From Heterohyrax brucei (taxonomy: Eukaryota; Chordata; Mammalia; Hyracoidea; Procaviidae): a DNA stretch of 64,000 nt. Below are positions 22,213 through 33,935 of the stretch, one piece after another. Each line of letters opens with the position of its first letter. Position 1 is the stretch's first letter. The notes below the pieces were generated by a model. It was not told the origin of the DNA. It saw only the letters and a program-made list of their open reading frames with translations, and ran no database searches. The stretch is from NCBI GenBank assembly GCA_028571685.1, contig CM053158.1:57442001-57506000 (forward strand), read 5' to 3'. A program made the position numbers and the translations under genes.

Positions 22213-23633
22213 TCTGATCTTTATGATCTGTTTTCTTTTGGTGCCTCAAGGGTTCTTCTGTTGTTTTCTCTCTATTTGTTCAAGCTGTAGGGTCAGTTCC
22301 TTGATTTGGCTTCTTTCTTCCTTCCAGATGTGTGCATTTATGGAGATAAATTGACCTCTGAGCACTGCTTTAGCTGTATTCCATAGTTTCTAGTAGGAAG
22401 CTTTTTCATTCTCATTGGAATCCATAAATGTATTTTGTCCTTGATTTCTCCTATAACCCATGTTTTTTTTTCAGCAATACGTTGTTCAGTTTCCGTGTGT
22501 TCCACTTTATATCTATTTTTTTTTGCTATTGGTTTTGAGTTTTATGGCTTTATGATCTGAGAAGATGTTTTGCATTACTTCAGTGGTATGGATTTTGTTG
22601 AGAATTGTTTTATGTCCTAACACATGGTCTATTTTGGAGAATGTTCCATGTACACTGGAGAAGAAGGTGTAGCTGTCCGCTCATGGACAGAAAGTTCTGT
22701 CTGTGTCGATGAGGTGTAGTTGGTTAACTACGGCAACCAGGTCTTCTTTGTCTTTATTTTCTTTTTTCTATATGATCTGTCCAATATTGAGGGTGGAGTG
22801 TTGAAGTCTCCCACTATTATTGTAATCTACCTCATTTTTTAGTGTAGTCAGGGTTTCTTTGATGTATTTCATTTTTGTGAAGTCTTGCTTGTGTATTGAA
22901 CCTTTCACCAAAACATAGCGTCCATCCTTGTCCACGATGGTGGATTTTACCTTAAAATATATTGTATCAGAGATTAGAATTGCCACATCTGCTCTTCTTT
23001 ATTCATTGTTAGCTTGATATATATTCTTCCATCCTTTAATTTTCTGTTTGTTCATATCTTTAAGTCTAAGGTGAGCTTCTTGTAGGCAACAGATGGATGG
23101 GTCGTCTCTTTTGTTCCAAGATGTCATTCAATGTCTCTTTACTGGAGCGTTCAGTCCATTCACATTCAAAGTAATTATTGATAGGTATGTGTTTAGTGCT
23201 GTCATTGTGATATGTTTATTTTTGTGTTGATGTTTTGTCTGATGTTCGTATTAATCTGTCCTAGGACCTTCTTCCTTGTGAGTTGATTTTTCACCTTTTT
23301 CAGCATTTGTTCTGTGGTTGTTGAGACTCCTGTATTACGTTTCTTGATTCAATATGTTGCATCTTTATTGTGCTTTAAGGCTGCCCCTATGAGCCTTCTC
23401 AACAAACTAGGTATAAACCCAATTTTAATTACTACCAGTCTTATTAACTTCCTCTCCATCTGGAAGGTCTATAACGACTGTAGCACATTCCTCTTTTTAA
23501 TATGATGACATCATAGTTTTCATGATATGATCACTGGCTCATTTCTTTCACTATTATAGCTTGAATTTGGAGCCTTCCCTGACTGATTAGGATTCTGGGA
23601 GATGTGTCCCGTATTTGCTTCTAAAATATAAAG

Positions 23634-24596
23634 TTAGCAGTTTTTTTCTTCTAAGCCAAGAAATTCTTTCAGTATTTCTCTTAGCTTTGGTTTGTTTTTC
23701 ACAATGTCTCTGAGTTTCTGTTGATCTGTGGATGTCTTCATTTCATTTTCATATTTGAAAGATAGTTTTGCAGGATATGTAATTCTTAGCTGGAAGTACT
23801 TCTCCTTCAAGGCTTTGAATGTGTCATGCCGCTGTCTCCATGCCAGCATTGTTCCAGCTCAGAAATCTGACAAAAACCTATAGGGTTTCCCTCTGAATGT
23901 TAGCTTTACTTTGAGTCTTGCTGCCTTTAAGAGTTTCTGCTTATGTTTCGTTTTGTTAAGCTTTATTGTAATATGTCTTGGGGCCTTTCTTTTGAGATCT
24001 ACATTGAGTGGTGTTCAGTATGCATCTTGGATATCTATATTCTCTTCTTCCATAATTTCTGGGAAGTTTTCTGTCAGCAGCTTAGCAACAATATTCTGTG
24101 TGTTCTCAGGTGTCTCTCCATGTTCAGGAACTCCAATTAATCATAGATAGTTTCTCTTAATAGAGTCCCACATGTTTCTTCATGCTTCTTCATTTTTTTT
24201 TGTTTTTGTTTTTTCTGATTTCTCCTCATAGATGCTGGAGTCAGTAGCTCTGTCTTCCAACTCAGAAAGTCTACTTACCCTTTGTGCCATTCTTTTTTCT
24301 TGGCTTTGAATTGAAGTTTCTATTTCTTTGATTTTGTTTTTGATCTGTTGGATTTGAGAGTACTGGTGTTCCATCAGATTGATCAGCTTGCTTAGTTTTT
24401 CATTTTGCTCTGCCACATTTTGTATAAGGTCTAGGAGTGCTCTGCATATAATCCTTTTGTATTCACCTTCCAATAGTTTCAGAAAGGTTTCTTCATCTGG
24501 AAAATTTCTTGGTTCTGTCTTTTGGGGGCCCTCTGAATCCATGGCTGATTCCTTCGTTATCCTTTTTTCCAGAGTTTGTTGCTTTTAGGGCATCAT
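23634..24596 (-). pseudogene. L1 D ORF1, broken
   Basis: The double ATG complementing 24591-24596 is at the same place as in L1 I, and the C-terminus reads LKEFLGLEEKNC ending at 23634. The length of about 963 nt suits ORF1. The longest frame (24542-24180) carries DEETFLKLLEGEYKRI and the coiled coil (INLMEHQYSQIQQIKNKIKE, then LSELEDRATDSSIYEEKSEK). The C-terminal frame (23849-23634) has WRQRHDTFKALKEKYFQLRI and PAKLSFKYENEMKTS. The double ATG is followed at once by a proline codon and TAA, where L1 I has an arginine codon. A CpG-to-TpG-like change could explain this. Inactive. Confidence 0.75.
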
Positions 24597-25408
24597 GTGA
24601 GTCAGTAAAGGCTGGGAGAGATGCTTTGAGGATGGAGTGCAGTCGTTTCTCTAGGCCATCTTAAAACGAAAGGTAAAAGGTATCTGACAACTTCCAAAGT
24701 CAGTTGGATTTTCAGGTGTACAAGTTCCTCTTCTCAGTGCACTTCTATATCTAACCCCAGATATTATAAAGTAGTTCAAAATACTGAAAGGCTACTGCTC
24801 CGTTGGCCTCTGCTGCCAGGTCCCAGCCTTAGGCGACACTGTGTAAAATACTGCTTTTCTACCTGAAAAGTGCACTCATGTGCGCAGGCACTGCCTCCTG
24901 GCCTAGGAACTAGGTCCAGCTTGGGCCTCCATATGGATGACTCTTCCTGCCAATGGAACAAGATGGTGTCCAACACAAGCTCCCTGCCTGCTTTGGTACA
25001 GGTTACTCAATGGTGGAGGCAGAAAGAGGTCAAAGATGCTGTGATGCACAGAGACCAAAGCCAGGCTCTCAAAATGTGGCAATTACACTCACCAATCCCA
25101 CCAGCAATGTGTCTCAGATTGGCTGATAGTCATTTCCCAGCTCTGCCTGCCAACTAAGACAGAGGAGGAAAGTTAAAATGGCTAATTATCTTCAGTCTTT
25201 GAAAGCCAGAACTGAACCTGAGTAGGGGTTGGTGAAAGAGAAGAAGTCTTCCATTCAGTTATATGAAGTCCAAATTGACAGCCCTATGCCATGTCCTAGG
25301 GTTCACTAGGTGTCCAGAAGCCTCCATGTAATTATAAATTCAGGTCTTGGTTTCCAGAGGGATTTAGGAAGATGTGTGCTTAGTTCACCATCTTGACTCC
25401 ACCCATTT
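24597..25408 (-). promoter_or_regulatory. L1 D 5' UTR (decayed L1 promoter region)
   Basis: This is the 812 bp between the L1 5' end and ORF1, collinear with 5422-6223 of L1 I in the opposite orientation. Both copies share 'gtcaagatgg' near the start, a 'gaatggaa..cttc..ctctttc' segment and a 'ctggcagcagaggcc'-like segment. In L1s this region holds the internal RNA polymerase II promoter. I see no specific factor site that I would claim works. Confidence 0.5.
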
Positions 25409-26428
25409 GATCTGCCCTTGACTACTTTAACTCTTCTCTTTGAGGAGCAGAGACCCAGAGCTCATTTAGTTCATCTTCTCAGCACCCAAGTGTAGTGGAA
25501 AACAGTGGGTCACAAAAAATCACTGTGGAAAGAGTGTTGTTTTGCAAGAAGGAAATGTGAGCATCATGTTTCAGCTTGGTGCACTGAGCAGTGTGACTCA
25601 CTGCCTACCTTGTGCTACCACTTTGGGAGTAAAGCATTACTAGACAGAATAGTAGTATGTCCCTCAAGTGTAGTTAATCTGTGCCCACAGGCTATTGGAA
25701 TTGAGGTGCGTTTGGAGGCTTCACAGTGTTGGGGACCACCTAGGCAAACAGGCAGCATTAGAAGATTGTGGCCTGATGCCACCAGCAACAAGATGTAGGC
25801 ACACCTTTTGAGAAGTAATCAATGGTAGAGAAGTTGTTTGACATTGAGTCCCTCACATAGTTGACCTTTGGGGATCTGCACAAGCATTGAATGATTAAAC
25901 AGCTACAGCTTTCCTGATGAAGAACAAGAGAAAAGTAAGCTAGTCAAAACTGCACAGGATGGTTCAGATAAGAGAAGCCAGAGTTACTACTCATCAAAAG
26001 AAAAGCCTAAGTGTCAATGGCTATGATAGAATGACATAAGTAACATAAGGAAACACTATTTGTCCCCCAACGGCACTTGGCTTGGCCATATCCCGATACA
26101 GAGGAGCAAGGGCAGGGTATGGCAGGGGATGTAAGATGTAGAATCATATACAGTTCTATTCTAAGCTGCTGGTAACACATGTCTAGCCTCTGCTAGGGGA
26201 GATGAAGGGCGAAAAAATCCTTTGAACAACATTCGAGATTGGTGACCTAAAAACGAACAAGATGGTAATGCAATTAAAAATGAACTGAAGTTAGACTGAG
26301 TAACCAAAAGGATTGAAAAGTCACGGAATTAAGATGGAATAGTAAAGCAGTTTGCTTTAAAGTGGGAAAAGTGAGCTTTGATGAAGCACAGTTAGTAGCA
26401 AGTAAAGAAAAAACCAAACTCCTTCCTG
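25409..26428. other. No gene or repeat recognised
   Basis: About 1 kb between L1 D and the next SINE. The base composition is more balanced than in the LINEs, but I recognise no family. A 97-codon plus-strand frame at 25505-25798 has no domain I know. Confidence 0.4.
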
Positions 26429-26580
26429 TTTGCTGTTGTTGGTTCCTGTCAAGTTCATTTTGACTCTTAACAACCACAGGTGTGTAGAGTAGAACTGCTC
26501 CACAGGGTTTGCAATGCTGTTGACTTTCAAAAGCAGATTGCGTGGCCCATCTAACAAGGTATCTCTGGTTAGCTTTCACC
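26429..26580 (-). mobile_element. AfroSINE, long form, head missing
   Basis: Reverse orientation: 'ttgctgttgttggttcctgtcaagttc' (tail end), 'agtagaactgctccacagggttt', 'caaaagcagattgcgtgg', 'gttagctttcaccca'. The tRNA-like head is missing on the right, where the L1 E 3' end begins a few bases later. Confidence 0.7.
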
Positions 26581-27844
26581 CATTAGACATTTATTTTTCC
26601 GTACCTTAAATGAAAGTTTACAAACTAGTTTCTCATTAGAAAGCTACTACACACATTGTTTTGTGACATTTGTTGCCAATACCACATTTCAACACTCCCC
26701 TGTCCTCCATTTTGACATCCCCATTACCAGCTTTCCTTTTCCTGCCTTATCATCCTTGCCCTTGGGGTGGTGTGCACAGTTAGTATAGCTTTATTGTATG
26801 GGTCTGTCTTGTGTTTGGCTGAAAGATGAGCCTCAGGAGTGACTTCACCACTGAGCTATAGGAGTGTGTAAGGGCCATACCCTCAGAGTTTCTCCTTTCT
26901 CTGCCAGACCAGTAAGTCTAGATTTTTTTTTCCATGACTTAGAATTTTGTTCTGTGTTTTTCTCCAGGTCTGTCTGTTGTGATCCCTATCAGAGGTAGGT
27001 GATAGTAGTCAGTAAAGTTATCACGTCCAGTTGTGCCAGACTCAGTCTCGTGGAGGCTGTGGTGGTTGTGTTCCATTAGTCCTTCAGACTAATCTTTCCT
27101 TCGTTTCTTTTGTTTTCTTCATTCTCACTTGCTGCAGACAGGGGAACACCGGTGGGGTATTTTAGACGGGTATTCATAAGCTTTTAAGATCCCAGGCACT
27201 GTTCACCAAAGTGGAATGTGGAAAATTTTCTTTATAAATTATGTTGTGCCAATTATGAGCTAGATGTTCCCTGACACCACAGTCCTCACAGCCCTCAGTC
27301 CAGACATTTCTATTGCACTTCTATGACTTTGCCTTGGACAAGTTGTGCTGGATTCCCTAGCATTGTGTACCATCTTACCCTCCACCAAATTTAACATTTA
27401 TTTACTATCTATTACTGTTTCTTCTTCCCACACAACACCAACCCTGCCTCCCGTCACCGTCACAGATTTTTTTCCTTTTTGTGTGTAAATTTTATCATGA
27501 GTTTTATAATAGTTGTCTCATACAGTATTTGATCTGCTGTGATTGGCTTCTTTCACTCGGCATAACACCCTCTGGATTCAGTCATGTGGTGAGATGCTTT
27601 GTAGATTCATCATTGTTTATTGTTTCATAGTATTTCTTTGTTGTACATATACCATATTTTTTTTTACCCATTCATCTGTTGAAGGACAGCTAAGTTGTTT
27701 CCAGCTTTTTACCATTGCGAACAGTGCTGCGATGAACATGTTGTGCATATTTCTATTCCTGTGGTGACTTTAAGATATATTCCTCAGGGGTGGAATTACT
27801 GGATCATATGGTATTTCTATTTTGACTTTTCTAAGAAAATGCCA

Positions 27845-28330
27845 TGTCATGGGTTGAAATGGGGGCCCCAAAAATGTTTATAGTAACCTGACTAGGCCGT
27901 GGTTCCTGGTATTGTGTGATTTTTTCTGCGTGCTGTAAATCCTGCGTTTATGATGTTAATGAAGGAGGATGGATGTTGATTGTGTTAGTGAGGCAGGACT
28001 CAATCTATAAGATTATACTGCACCTTGAAGCAATCTCTTGGGATATAAAGGAAAGGGAAGTACGCTGAGAGCTGGGGATCTGACACCATCAGGAAGGAAG
28101 CAGTGCTGGGAGCAGAGCACATCCTTTGGACCTGGTGTCCCTAGCTGCCACTCTAGGAAAAGATTGACAACAAGGACCTTCCACCAGAGCCAACAGAGAA
28201 AGACTTCCCCTGAAACTGATGGATTAAAATTAGAATTTTAGCCTACTTTTCTGTGAGAAAATAAACCTCCTTGTGTTAAAGCCATAGACTTGCGTTGTTT
28301 CTGTTATGGCAGCACTAGATGACTCAGACA
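27845..28330 (+). mobile_element. Solo LTR, ERVL-MaLR type (LTR 2)
   Basis: Starts TGTCATGGG and ends GACTCAGACA. It follows the MaLR LTR plan seen in LTR 1: 'cctgactaggccgtggttcc', 'gagagctggggatctgacaccatcagg', 'aagccatagacttg', 'gcagcactagatgactcagaca'. The flanks tgcca/cacca look like a slightly decayed 5-bp duplication. It is a solo LTR inside L1 E and therefore younger than E. It shares a 'gtgtgattttttctgcgtgctgtaaatcc' variant with LTR 7, so the two may form a subfamily. Confidence 0.75.
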
Positions 28331-29928
28331 CACCATACCATTTTCCAAAATGGTTGTACTGTTTTGCGTCCCACTAGCAGTCATCGGAGTTCCAATCTCC
28401 CCACAGCCTCTCCAACATTTGTTATGTTTTTTCTTCTGCTGTTTCTTCCTTCATTTGTACCAGTAATGCCAGACTCAGACAGTATCTCGTAGTTTTGATT
28501 TGCATTTCTCTAATTCGATGGCACTTGGCTTAGCTGGCAATGGCTAGTGACAGTGAGCATATCTATATGTGTCCATTAGCCACTTGAGTGACTTCTTTCG
28601 TGAACTGTCTGTTCATATGCTTTGCTCATTTTTAAATTGAATTGTCTATTTATTGTAGAGGGGCTGGATTTTCCTGTAGATTTTAGAGATTAGAACTTTG
28701 TCAGATTTGTCATAGACAATTTTGCCCCAAGTCTGCAGGTTATTTTTTTTACTGTTTTGGTGAAATCTTTGGAGGAACATGAGTATTTAATTTTTAGAGG
28801 ATCCCAGCTATCTAGTTTATCTTCTGGTGTTTGTATATTGTTAGTTATGGTTCTTATACTGCTAATGCCACGTGTTAGGGCCTCTACAATCTTTATAGTT
28901 TTGGGTTTTATATTTAGATCTCCATGCACTTTGAATTAGTCTTTGTGTATTATGTGAAATATGGGTCTTGTTTCATTTTTTTGCAGCTTGACATTCAGTT
29001 TTGCCAGCACCTTTTGCTAAAAAGGCTATCTTTTCCCCATTTGGTGGACTTTGGGTCCTTGTTGAAGATCAAGTGACCATATGTGGGTGGATTTACATAT
29101 GAGTTTTCAATTCTGTTTATTTGATCAATGTGTCTGTTGTATACAAACATCAGACTATTTTGACTGCCACAGCTGTATAGTAAGTTCTAAGATCAAATAA
29201 CGTGACTTGTCTTACTTTATTCTTTCTTCTTTAACAGAGCTTTGCTTATATGGAGCCTATTCTCTATCTACATCAAGTGAATGATTAGCTTTTCCATCTC
29301 TTTAAAGAATGCTGTTGGTACTTGGATAAAAATTTCCTTGTATTTCTGGATTGCTTTGTGTAGAAACGACATTATTATAATTTTAAGTTTACCTATTTTT
29401 GGCTGGCTTGGCTACCTATTCATGAGCATAGTACATTTTTCCATTTATGCATGTCTTTTTTGGCTTCTTACAATAGTGTTTTGTAGTTTTCTTTGTATAA
29501 ACAGATATTTATCACTGGTTAGATTTTTCTTAAATATATTGTTTTTTAGGGGCTATTATAAATGCCATTGTTTCCCTAACTTCCTTTTCATAGTTTGTTT
29601 TATTGGTGTGTAGGAATCCACTGATTTTTGTAGCTTTATCAAGTATCTTCAAACTATGCTGAATCTTTATATTAGTTCTACTAGGATTCTTGTGGAGTGT
29701 TTTGGATTTTCTCCATATAGAAAGTAAGGACAATTTTACTTATTCGTTACCAACTTGGATGCCCTTTATTTGTTTTTCTTGCATTATTGTTTCACCTAGG
29801 ATTTTCAGCACAATGCTAAATAGGAGTAATGATAAAGGGCATCCTTGTCTTTTTCTTATTCCCAAGGGAAACGTTTTGAGCCTCTCTCCATTGAGGATGC
29901 TGTTGGCTATTTGTTCTGTGTAGGCAAC

Positions 29929-30449
29929 TGTTTTAGTCAGCTAGTGCTGCTCTAACAGAAATAATACAAAATGGATGGGTTTAACAAAGGGAAGTTTATT
30001 CTTATACAACCCAGTAGGCTACAAGTCCAAATTCAGGTGTCCATTCTACAGAAAGGCTTTCCCTCTGTCAGCTCTGGAGGAAAATCCTTGTGTTGTATCA
30101 GTTTTTGGTTGGGGAGCATCTTGGTACAGGAACCTTGTGTCTGAAGGACACATTCTATTCCCAGTGCCACTTGTTTGATGGTATGAGGTTCCCAACTCTC
30201 TACTTGCTTCTCTCCCTTTTTATCTCTCATAGGATGAAAGGATAAAGGGTAGTGAGAGCTATACTTCAGGGAAACTCCCTTAGCAAGGGTGTTGCAGTCC
30301 TACCCTAACCCTCTTTTAACATAATCATCCTGTTAGCCACAGGCAGAGATGAGGATGTGTAACATAGGAAAATCACAAAATATTGGGAATGAATGGCCCA
30401 ACCAAATTACTACTCACATTTTTGGGGTAACACAGTTCAATCTATGACA
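29929..30449 (-). mobile_element. Solo LTR, ERVL-MaLR type (LTR 4)
   Basis: Reverse orientation, from 'tgttttagtcagctagtgctgctctaacag' to 'cagttcaatctatgaca'. It contains the 'ctacaagtccaaattcagg' and 'ggtatgaggttcccaactctct' blocks of the same family. A solo LTR within the ORF2 of L1 E. The target duplication is not obvious. Confidence 0.75.
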
Positions 30450-31862
30450 GTGATGTTTACAGTGTTGAGGAATTTCCCTTCTATTCCTATTTTATTGAGA
30501 GTTATTATCAGGAATAAGTGCTGGACTTTGTCAGATGCTTTTTCTGCATTGATTGAGATGAACATGTGACTCTTTTATTTATGTAGTAGGTTACATAGAT
30601 TGATTTTCTAATGTTGAACCATCTATGCATATCAGGTATGAATCACACCTGGTCATGGCCTATTATTTCTTTGATGTGATACTGAATTCTAATGGCTGGA
30701 ATTGTGCTGAGATATTTTGAATCTATATTAATGAGAGCTATTGCTCTGTAATTTTCTTTTTCTTGTGGTATCTTTTGCCTAGTTTGAGTGTCAGGGTTAT
30801 GCTGGCTTTATAGAATGAATTTGGAAATATCATGGCCTTTTCTATGTTCTGAAACATTTTGATTAGTACTAATGTAAGCTCTTCTCTGAATGATAGAATT
30901 CTATAGTGAAGCCATCTGGTCCAGAGCTTTATGTTATTGTTGAGTTTTTTAAATTACTTTTTTTGGTCTCTTCTGTTGTAATGGTTTATTCAGATTTTTA
31001 ACTTCAATTTCTGTTAGTTTGTATAGGTAACGCATTTCTAGAAATCGGTCCATTTACTCTAGGTTTTCTCGGTATTCTCTTATGTTTCATTTTAGTTGGA
31101 TCTGTTGTAATGTCACTACTCATTTTTTATTTCAGTTATTTGCATCCTGTTTTTCTTTGGTCAATTTGGCCACTGGTTTGTCAATTTTGTGATTCTTTCA
31201 AAGAACCAACTTTCGGTTTTGTTCATTCTTTCTATCATTTTTCTATTCTCTATTTCATTTATTTCTGCTCTGATCACCATCATTTCTTTTCTTTCTTTTT
31301 TTTTTTTTGGTGCCTGTGTACTTCTTTTGCTGCCCTTTTCTGTTTTGTGTTGTGTAATGTTTTGATTTTGTTTTCTTATTCTTTTTTGATACGTGCATCT
31401 GTTGCTACAAATTGACCTCATAAGTATTACCTTTGCTGTGCTCCAAAGTATTTGTTGCAGTGTTTTCATGCTCATTTGATTCTAAGATTTTTATTTATTT
31501 TATTATTATTCCTTCTGTTACTCAGTGGTTTATAAGCAGGTGTATTAATCAACATCTACATCTTAGATTTTTTCCCTTGCTATTGCTTTTATTAATTTCT
31601 GCTTTATGGCACTATGATTAGAGAAGATACTTAGTATTCTGAGTGTTTTAGATTTATTGAGTGTTGCTTTGTGGCCTTCTCTGGACAAAATTCTGTGCAC
31701 ATTGGAAAAGAATGTGCATTTTGCTGCTGCTGGGTGGAGTGTTCTGTATATGTCTATGAGGTCAAGTTTGTTGACTGTGGACTTTAGATATTCTATATCT
31801 TTGTTGAGTTTCTTTCTTAATGTGCTGTCCTGTACCAAGAGGGACATGTTGAAGTCTCCTAC

Positions 31863-32373
31863 TATCATGGATTGAACTATGTCCCCCATAAATGTGCGTA
31901 GTATTTTGACTTTGCCATGATCCCCAATATTTTATGTCTGTCCTCCATTTTATGATTTCCCTATGCTGTATGCTAAAGGGGATTAGGATGGGACTGTAAA
32001 TCTGTTCCTAAGGTACCTCCCTGCTCAAGTGTAAAGGGAGTTTATACCACCCTTTATCCTTTTATCTTACACAAGACAAAAGGAAAGGGAATCAAGCAGA
32101 GAGTTGGGAACCTCATACCATCAAGAAAGCAGCACTGCAAGTACAGCATGTCCTTCACGTCTGAAGTTCGTACACCAAAAGACTCCTTGACCAAAGGCTG
32201 ATGCAACACAAGGAACTTCTTTCAGAGCTGTCAGAGGGAAAGCCCTTCCCCTGGAGTGGACATCCTGATTGCAGACTTGTAACCTACTGAACTGTGTAAA
32301 AATCGACTTTTCCTTACTAAAGCCATCTGCTTTGTGGTATTTTTCATTAGAACAGTACCCGATAACCAAAACA
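31863..32373 (+). mobile_element. Solo LTR, ERVL-MaLR type (LTR 3)
   Basis: Starts 'tatcatggattgaac' and ends 'gataaccaaaaca'. The core, 'tttatcttacacaagacaaaaggaaagggaatcaagcagagagttgggaacctc', matches LTR 1 closely. Near-matching flanks (cctac/cctcc). A solo LTR inside L1 E with no internal region. Confidence 0.75.
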
Positions 32374-32615
32374 CCTCCAATTATTTAGGAGCTAGTGATT
32401 TATCATTTCAGTGCTGTTAGTTTGTTTTACATCTTTTGGACTGTGTCATTTGGTGTGTAGACATTTGTTATGGTTCTTTCTTCATAGTGGATTGTCCTTT
32501 TTATTGATATACAATTCCCTTCTTTGTCTCTTATGATAGATTTTGTTTTAAAGTCTGTTTTATCTGAGAATAGCCTTCCCAGTCTTGCTCTTTTTTGCTA
32601 GCTATTTGACTGACA

Positions 32616-33152
32616 CAAGGCCTGACAGTTAAGTCCACAAATTTAATTGTTCTGAGTGGCACATACCTCATTGCTGAATATCACAACAGTCAAACCTTCG
32701 AAGTACTCCCCTTGGGAAGCTATGCAGATTTGATTGTATAGTTATTTGTGAGGGAATTTTCAGTCAGTAAACAAATAACAGTACTTGAACACCCTTTCCT
32801 ACTCCCCTACTAAACATTGGTATGCATATATCTATTCATGTAACAGCCCTTTTTTTCTGTAAAGGCTCACCTGATTTGTCCCCTAATGATTTTTTCTTTA
32901 GCTGAAGATAAAGGAAATATCAAAAAGAAGACATATGGATGACATTCAGGACATCAGGGGCAGCACAATGACAGCTCTGATGGCCATTCCTGAAAAAGAG
33001 TTCCAAATTGCTTTGAAGGGTGGACTAGGTGCTGGCATCAGCTCACAGCTTCCCAGGGGGAGTACTTTGAAGGTGAGTGTAGTGATATTCATCAATAAGG
33101 TATGTAACACTTTTTCTAGGATGAATTCATGAGCTTAATTGGCAGTCCTCGT
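32616..33152 (+). mobile_element. Internally deleted mariner transposon
   Basis: A second copy of the mariner family at 3.4 kb, here with the transposase on the plus strand and about 540 bp long. The terminal inverted repeats are 'caaggcctgacagttaag' on the left and 'cttaattggcagtcctcg' on the right. The inner part keeps the transposase C-terminus: a decayed 'REFSVSKQITVLEHP'-like segment near 32753-32800, then 'SPNDFF'-like text near 32880. DDIQDIRGSTMTALMAIPEKEFQ follows at 32938-33006. The N-terminal helix-turn-helix part and first catalytic Asp are gone. It sits inside L1 E. Confidence 0.7.
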
Positions 33153-33414
33153 GTGTTTTTTCCATCCTATGATTTTTAATAAATTTTTGTCTTTGTTTCT
33201 AAGGTGTATCTCTTAGACAACATATTCATGTCAACACACCAATCTTTTGGCTAGTAAGTAGCAGTTTACTATTTGTGCCACCCAGGAATTTTCATTCATG
33301 TTTATACCTCACTAAATTGAAATTCTTTAGTTAAAGTGATTCACATAATGATTTACATTGGTATAGTGCCTTGGTTTAACAAATGCTTTCATTACTGTTT
33401 TCTTCATTGGTTCT

Positions 33415-33935
33415 TGTCTTAGTCATCTAGTGTTGCTTTAACAGAAATACCACAAGTGGATGGCTTTAAAAATAGAGATTTTATTTTGCCATAGTCCAGT
33501 GGTTAGAAGTCCAAATTCAGGGTGTCAGCTCCAGGGAAAGTTTTTCTCTGCTGGCTGTGGAAGAAGGTACTTGTCACCAAATCTTCTCCTGAACTAGAAG
33601 CTTCTGCAGTGCCCCTTGACTGGAAGCTTCTAAGGTGCAGGAACTCTGGTCCTTTCCCAAGGACATGCTCAGCTTCTGGCACTGCTCTTTGGTGCTCTGA
33701 GTCCCCAAACCTGTCTGCTAGCTTCTTCACTTTATATCTCAAGAGACTGCCTTAAGACACAGAACAATCTTACAGATTGAGTCCTGCCCCACAAACACAA
33801 CTGCTATCTATGTACCCTCATTAACATCATAGAGACAGGATTTACAACATGGGGAACGCCACAAGATACCAGGAATCTTGGCCTGGCCAAATTGTCACAT
33901 ACATTTTTGGGGGGCACACAATTCAATCCACATCA
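33415..33935 (-). mobile_element. Solo LTR, ERVL-MaLR type (LTR 5)
   Basis: Reverse orientation, from 'tgtcttagtcatctagtgttgctttaacag' to 'cacacaattcaatccacatca'. It is flanked by a perfect 5-bp target duplication (gttct at 33410-33414 and 33936-33940), which supports the exact borders. No internal region is present. It sits at the 5' edge of the recognisable part of L1 E. Confidence 0.8.

Larger units (their letters stand above)
18800..23205 (-). pseudogene. L1 D ORF2 (endonuclease/reverse transcriptase), broken
   Basis: The start is the ATG complementing 23203-23205 (MTALN region). Surviving frames cover the linker (21304-21014, [21 protein letters not shown] then [14 protein letters not shown]) and the reverse transcriptase core. 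The core frame at 20951-20490 shows [35 protein letters not shown] and [20 protein letters not shown]; the next frame is 20452-20060. The catalytic box reads YSDDMVVY (about 20449-20466) where L1 usually has FADD. ORF2p normally nicks DNA and copies L1 RNA at the nick. Stops, shifts and the L1 3'-UTR insertion at 21531-22212 break it. Confidence 0.8.
17784..25408 (-). mobile_element. L1 (D): nearly complete, nested
   Basis: On the minus strand it contains, from 25408 downward, the 5' end ('gggtggagtcaagatggtg'), an 812-bp 5' UTR, ORF1 (24596-23634), a spacer, ORF2 (from 23205 to about 18800) and part of the 3' UTR. It ends in mid 3' UTR at the junction with L1 C, so the last 600 bp or so and the poly(A) are missing. 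A solo LTR (18240-18783) and a young L1 3'-UTR insertion (21531-22212) interrupt it. Without them it is about 6.4 kb. Long ORF2 frames survive, so it is one of the younger L1s here, but stops and shifts make it inactive. Confidence 0.85.
26583..33414 (-). mobile_element. L1 (E): long older copy, many insertions
   Basis: The 3' end is near 26583. A 3' UTR of the same type as L1 A follows ('gttgccaataccac', 'gactaatctttcctt', 'cataagcttttaagatcccaggcac'), then ORF2 in reverse from about 27550. ORF2 sequence is traceable through the reverse transcriptase region (about 29500-30700) to the endonuclease/linker region (about 31000-33400). Segments are 26583-27844, 28331-29928, 30450-31862, 32374-32615 and 33153-33414, separated by three LTRs and a mariner. 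Another LTR lies at its 5'-truncated edge. No frame is intact. It is older than every element it holds. Confidence 0.8.

Noticed and set aside
15666-25408. Recent tandem duplication of one L1
   Set aside because: The two copies differ by roughly 15% by eye in their shared part, too much for a recent duplication; an old event or two insertions fits better.
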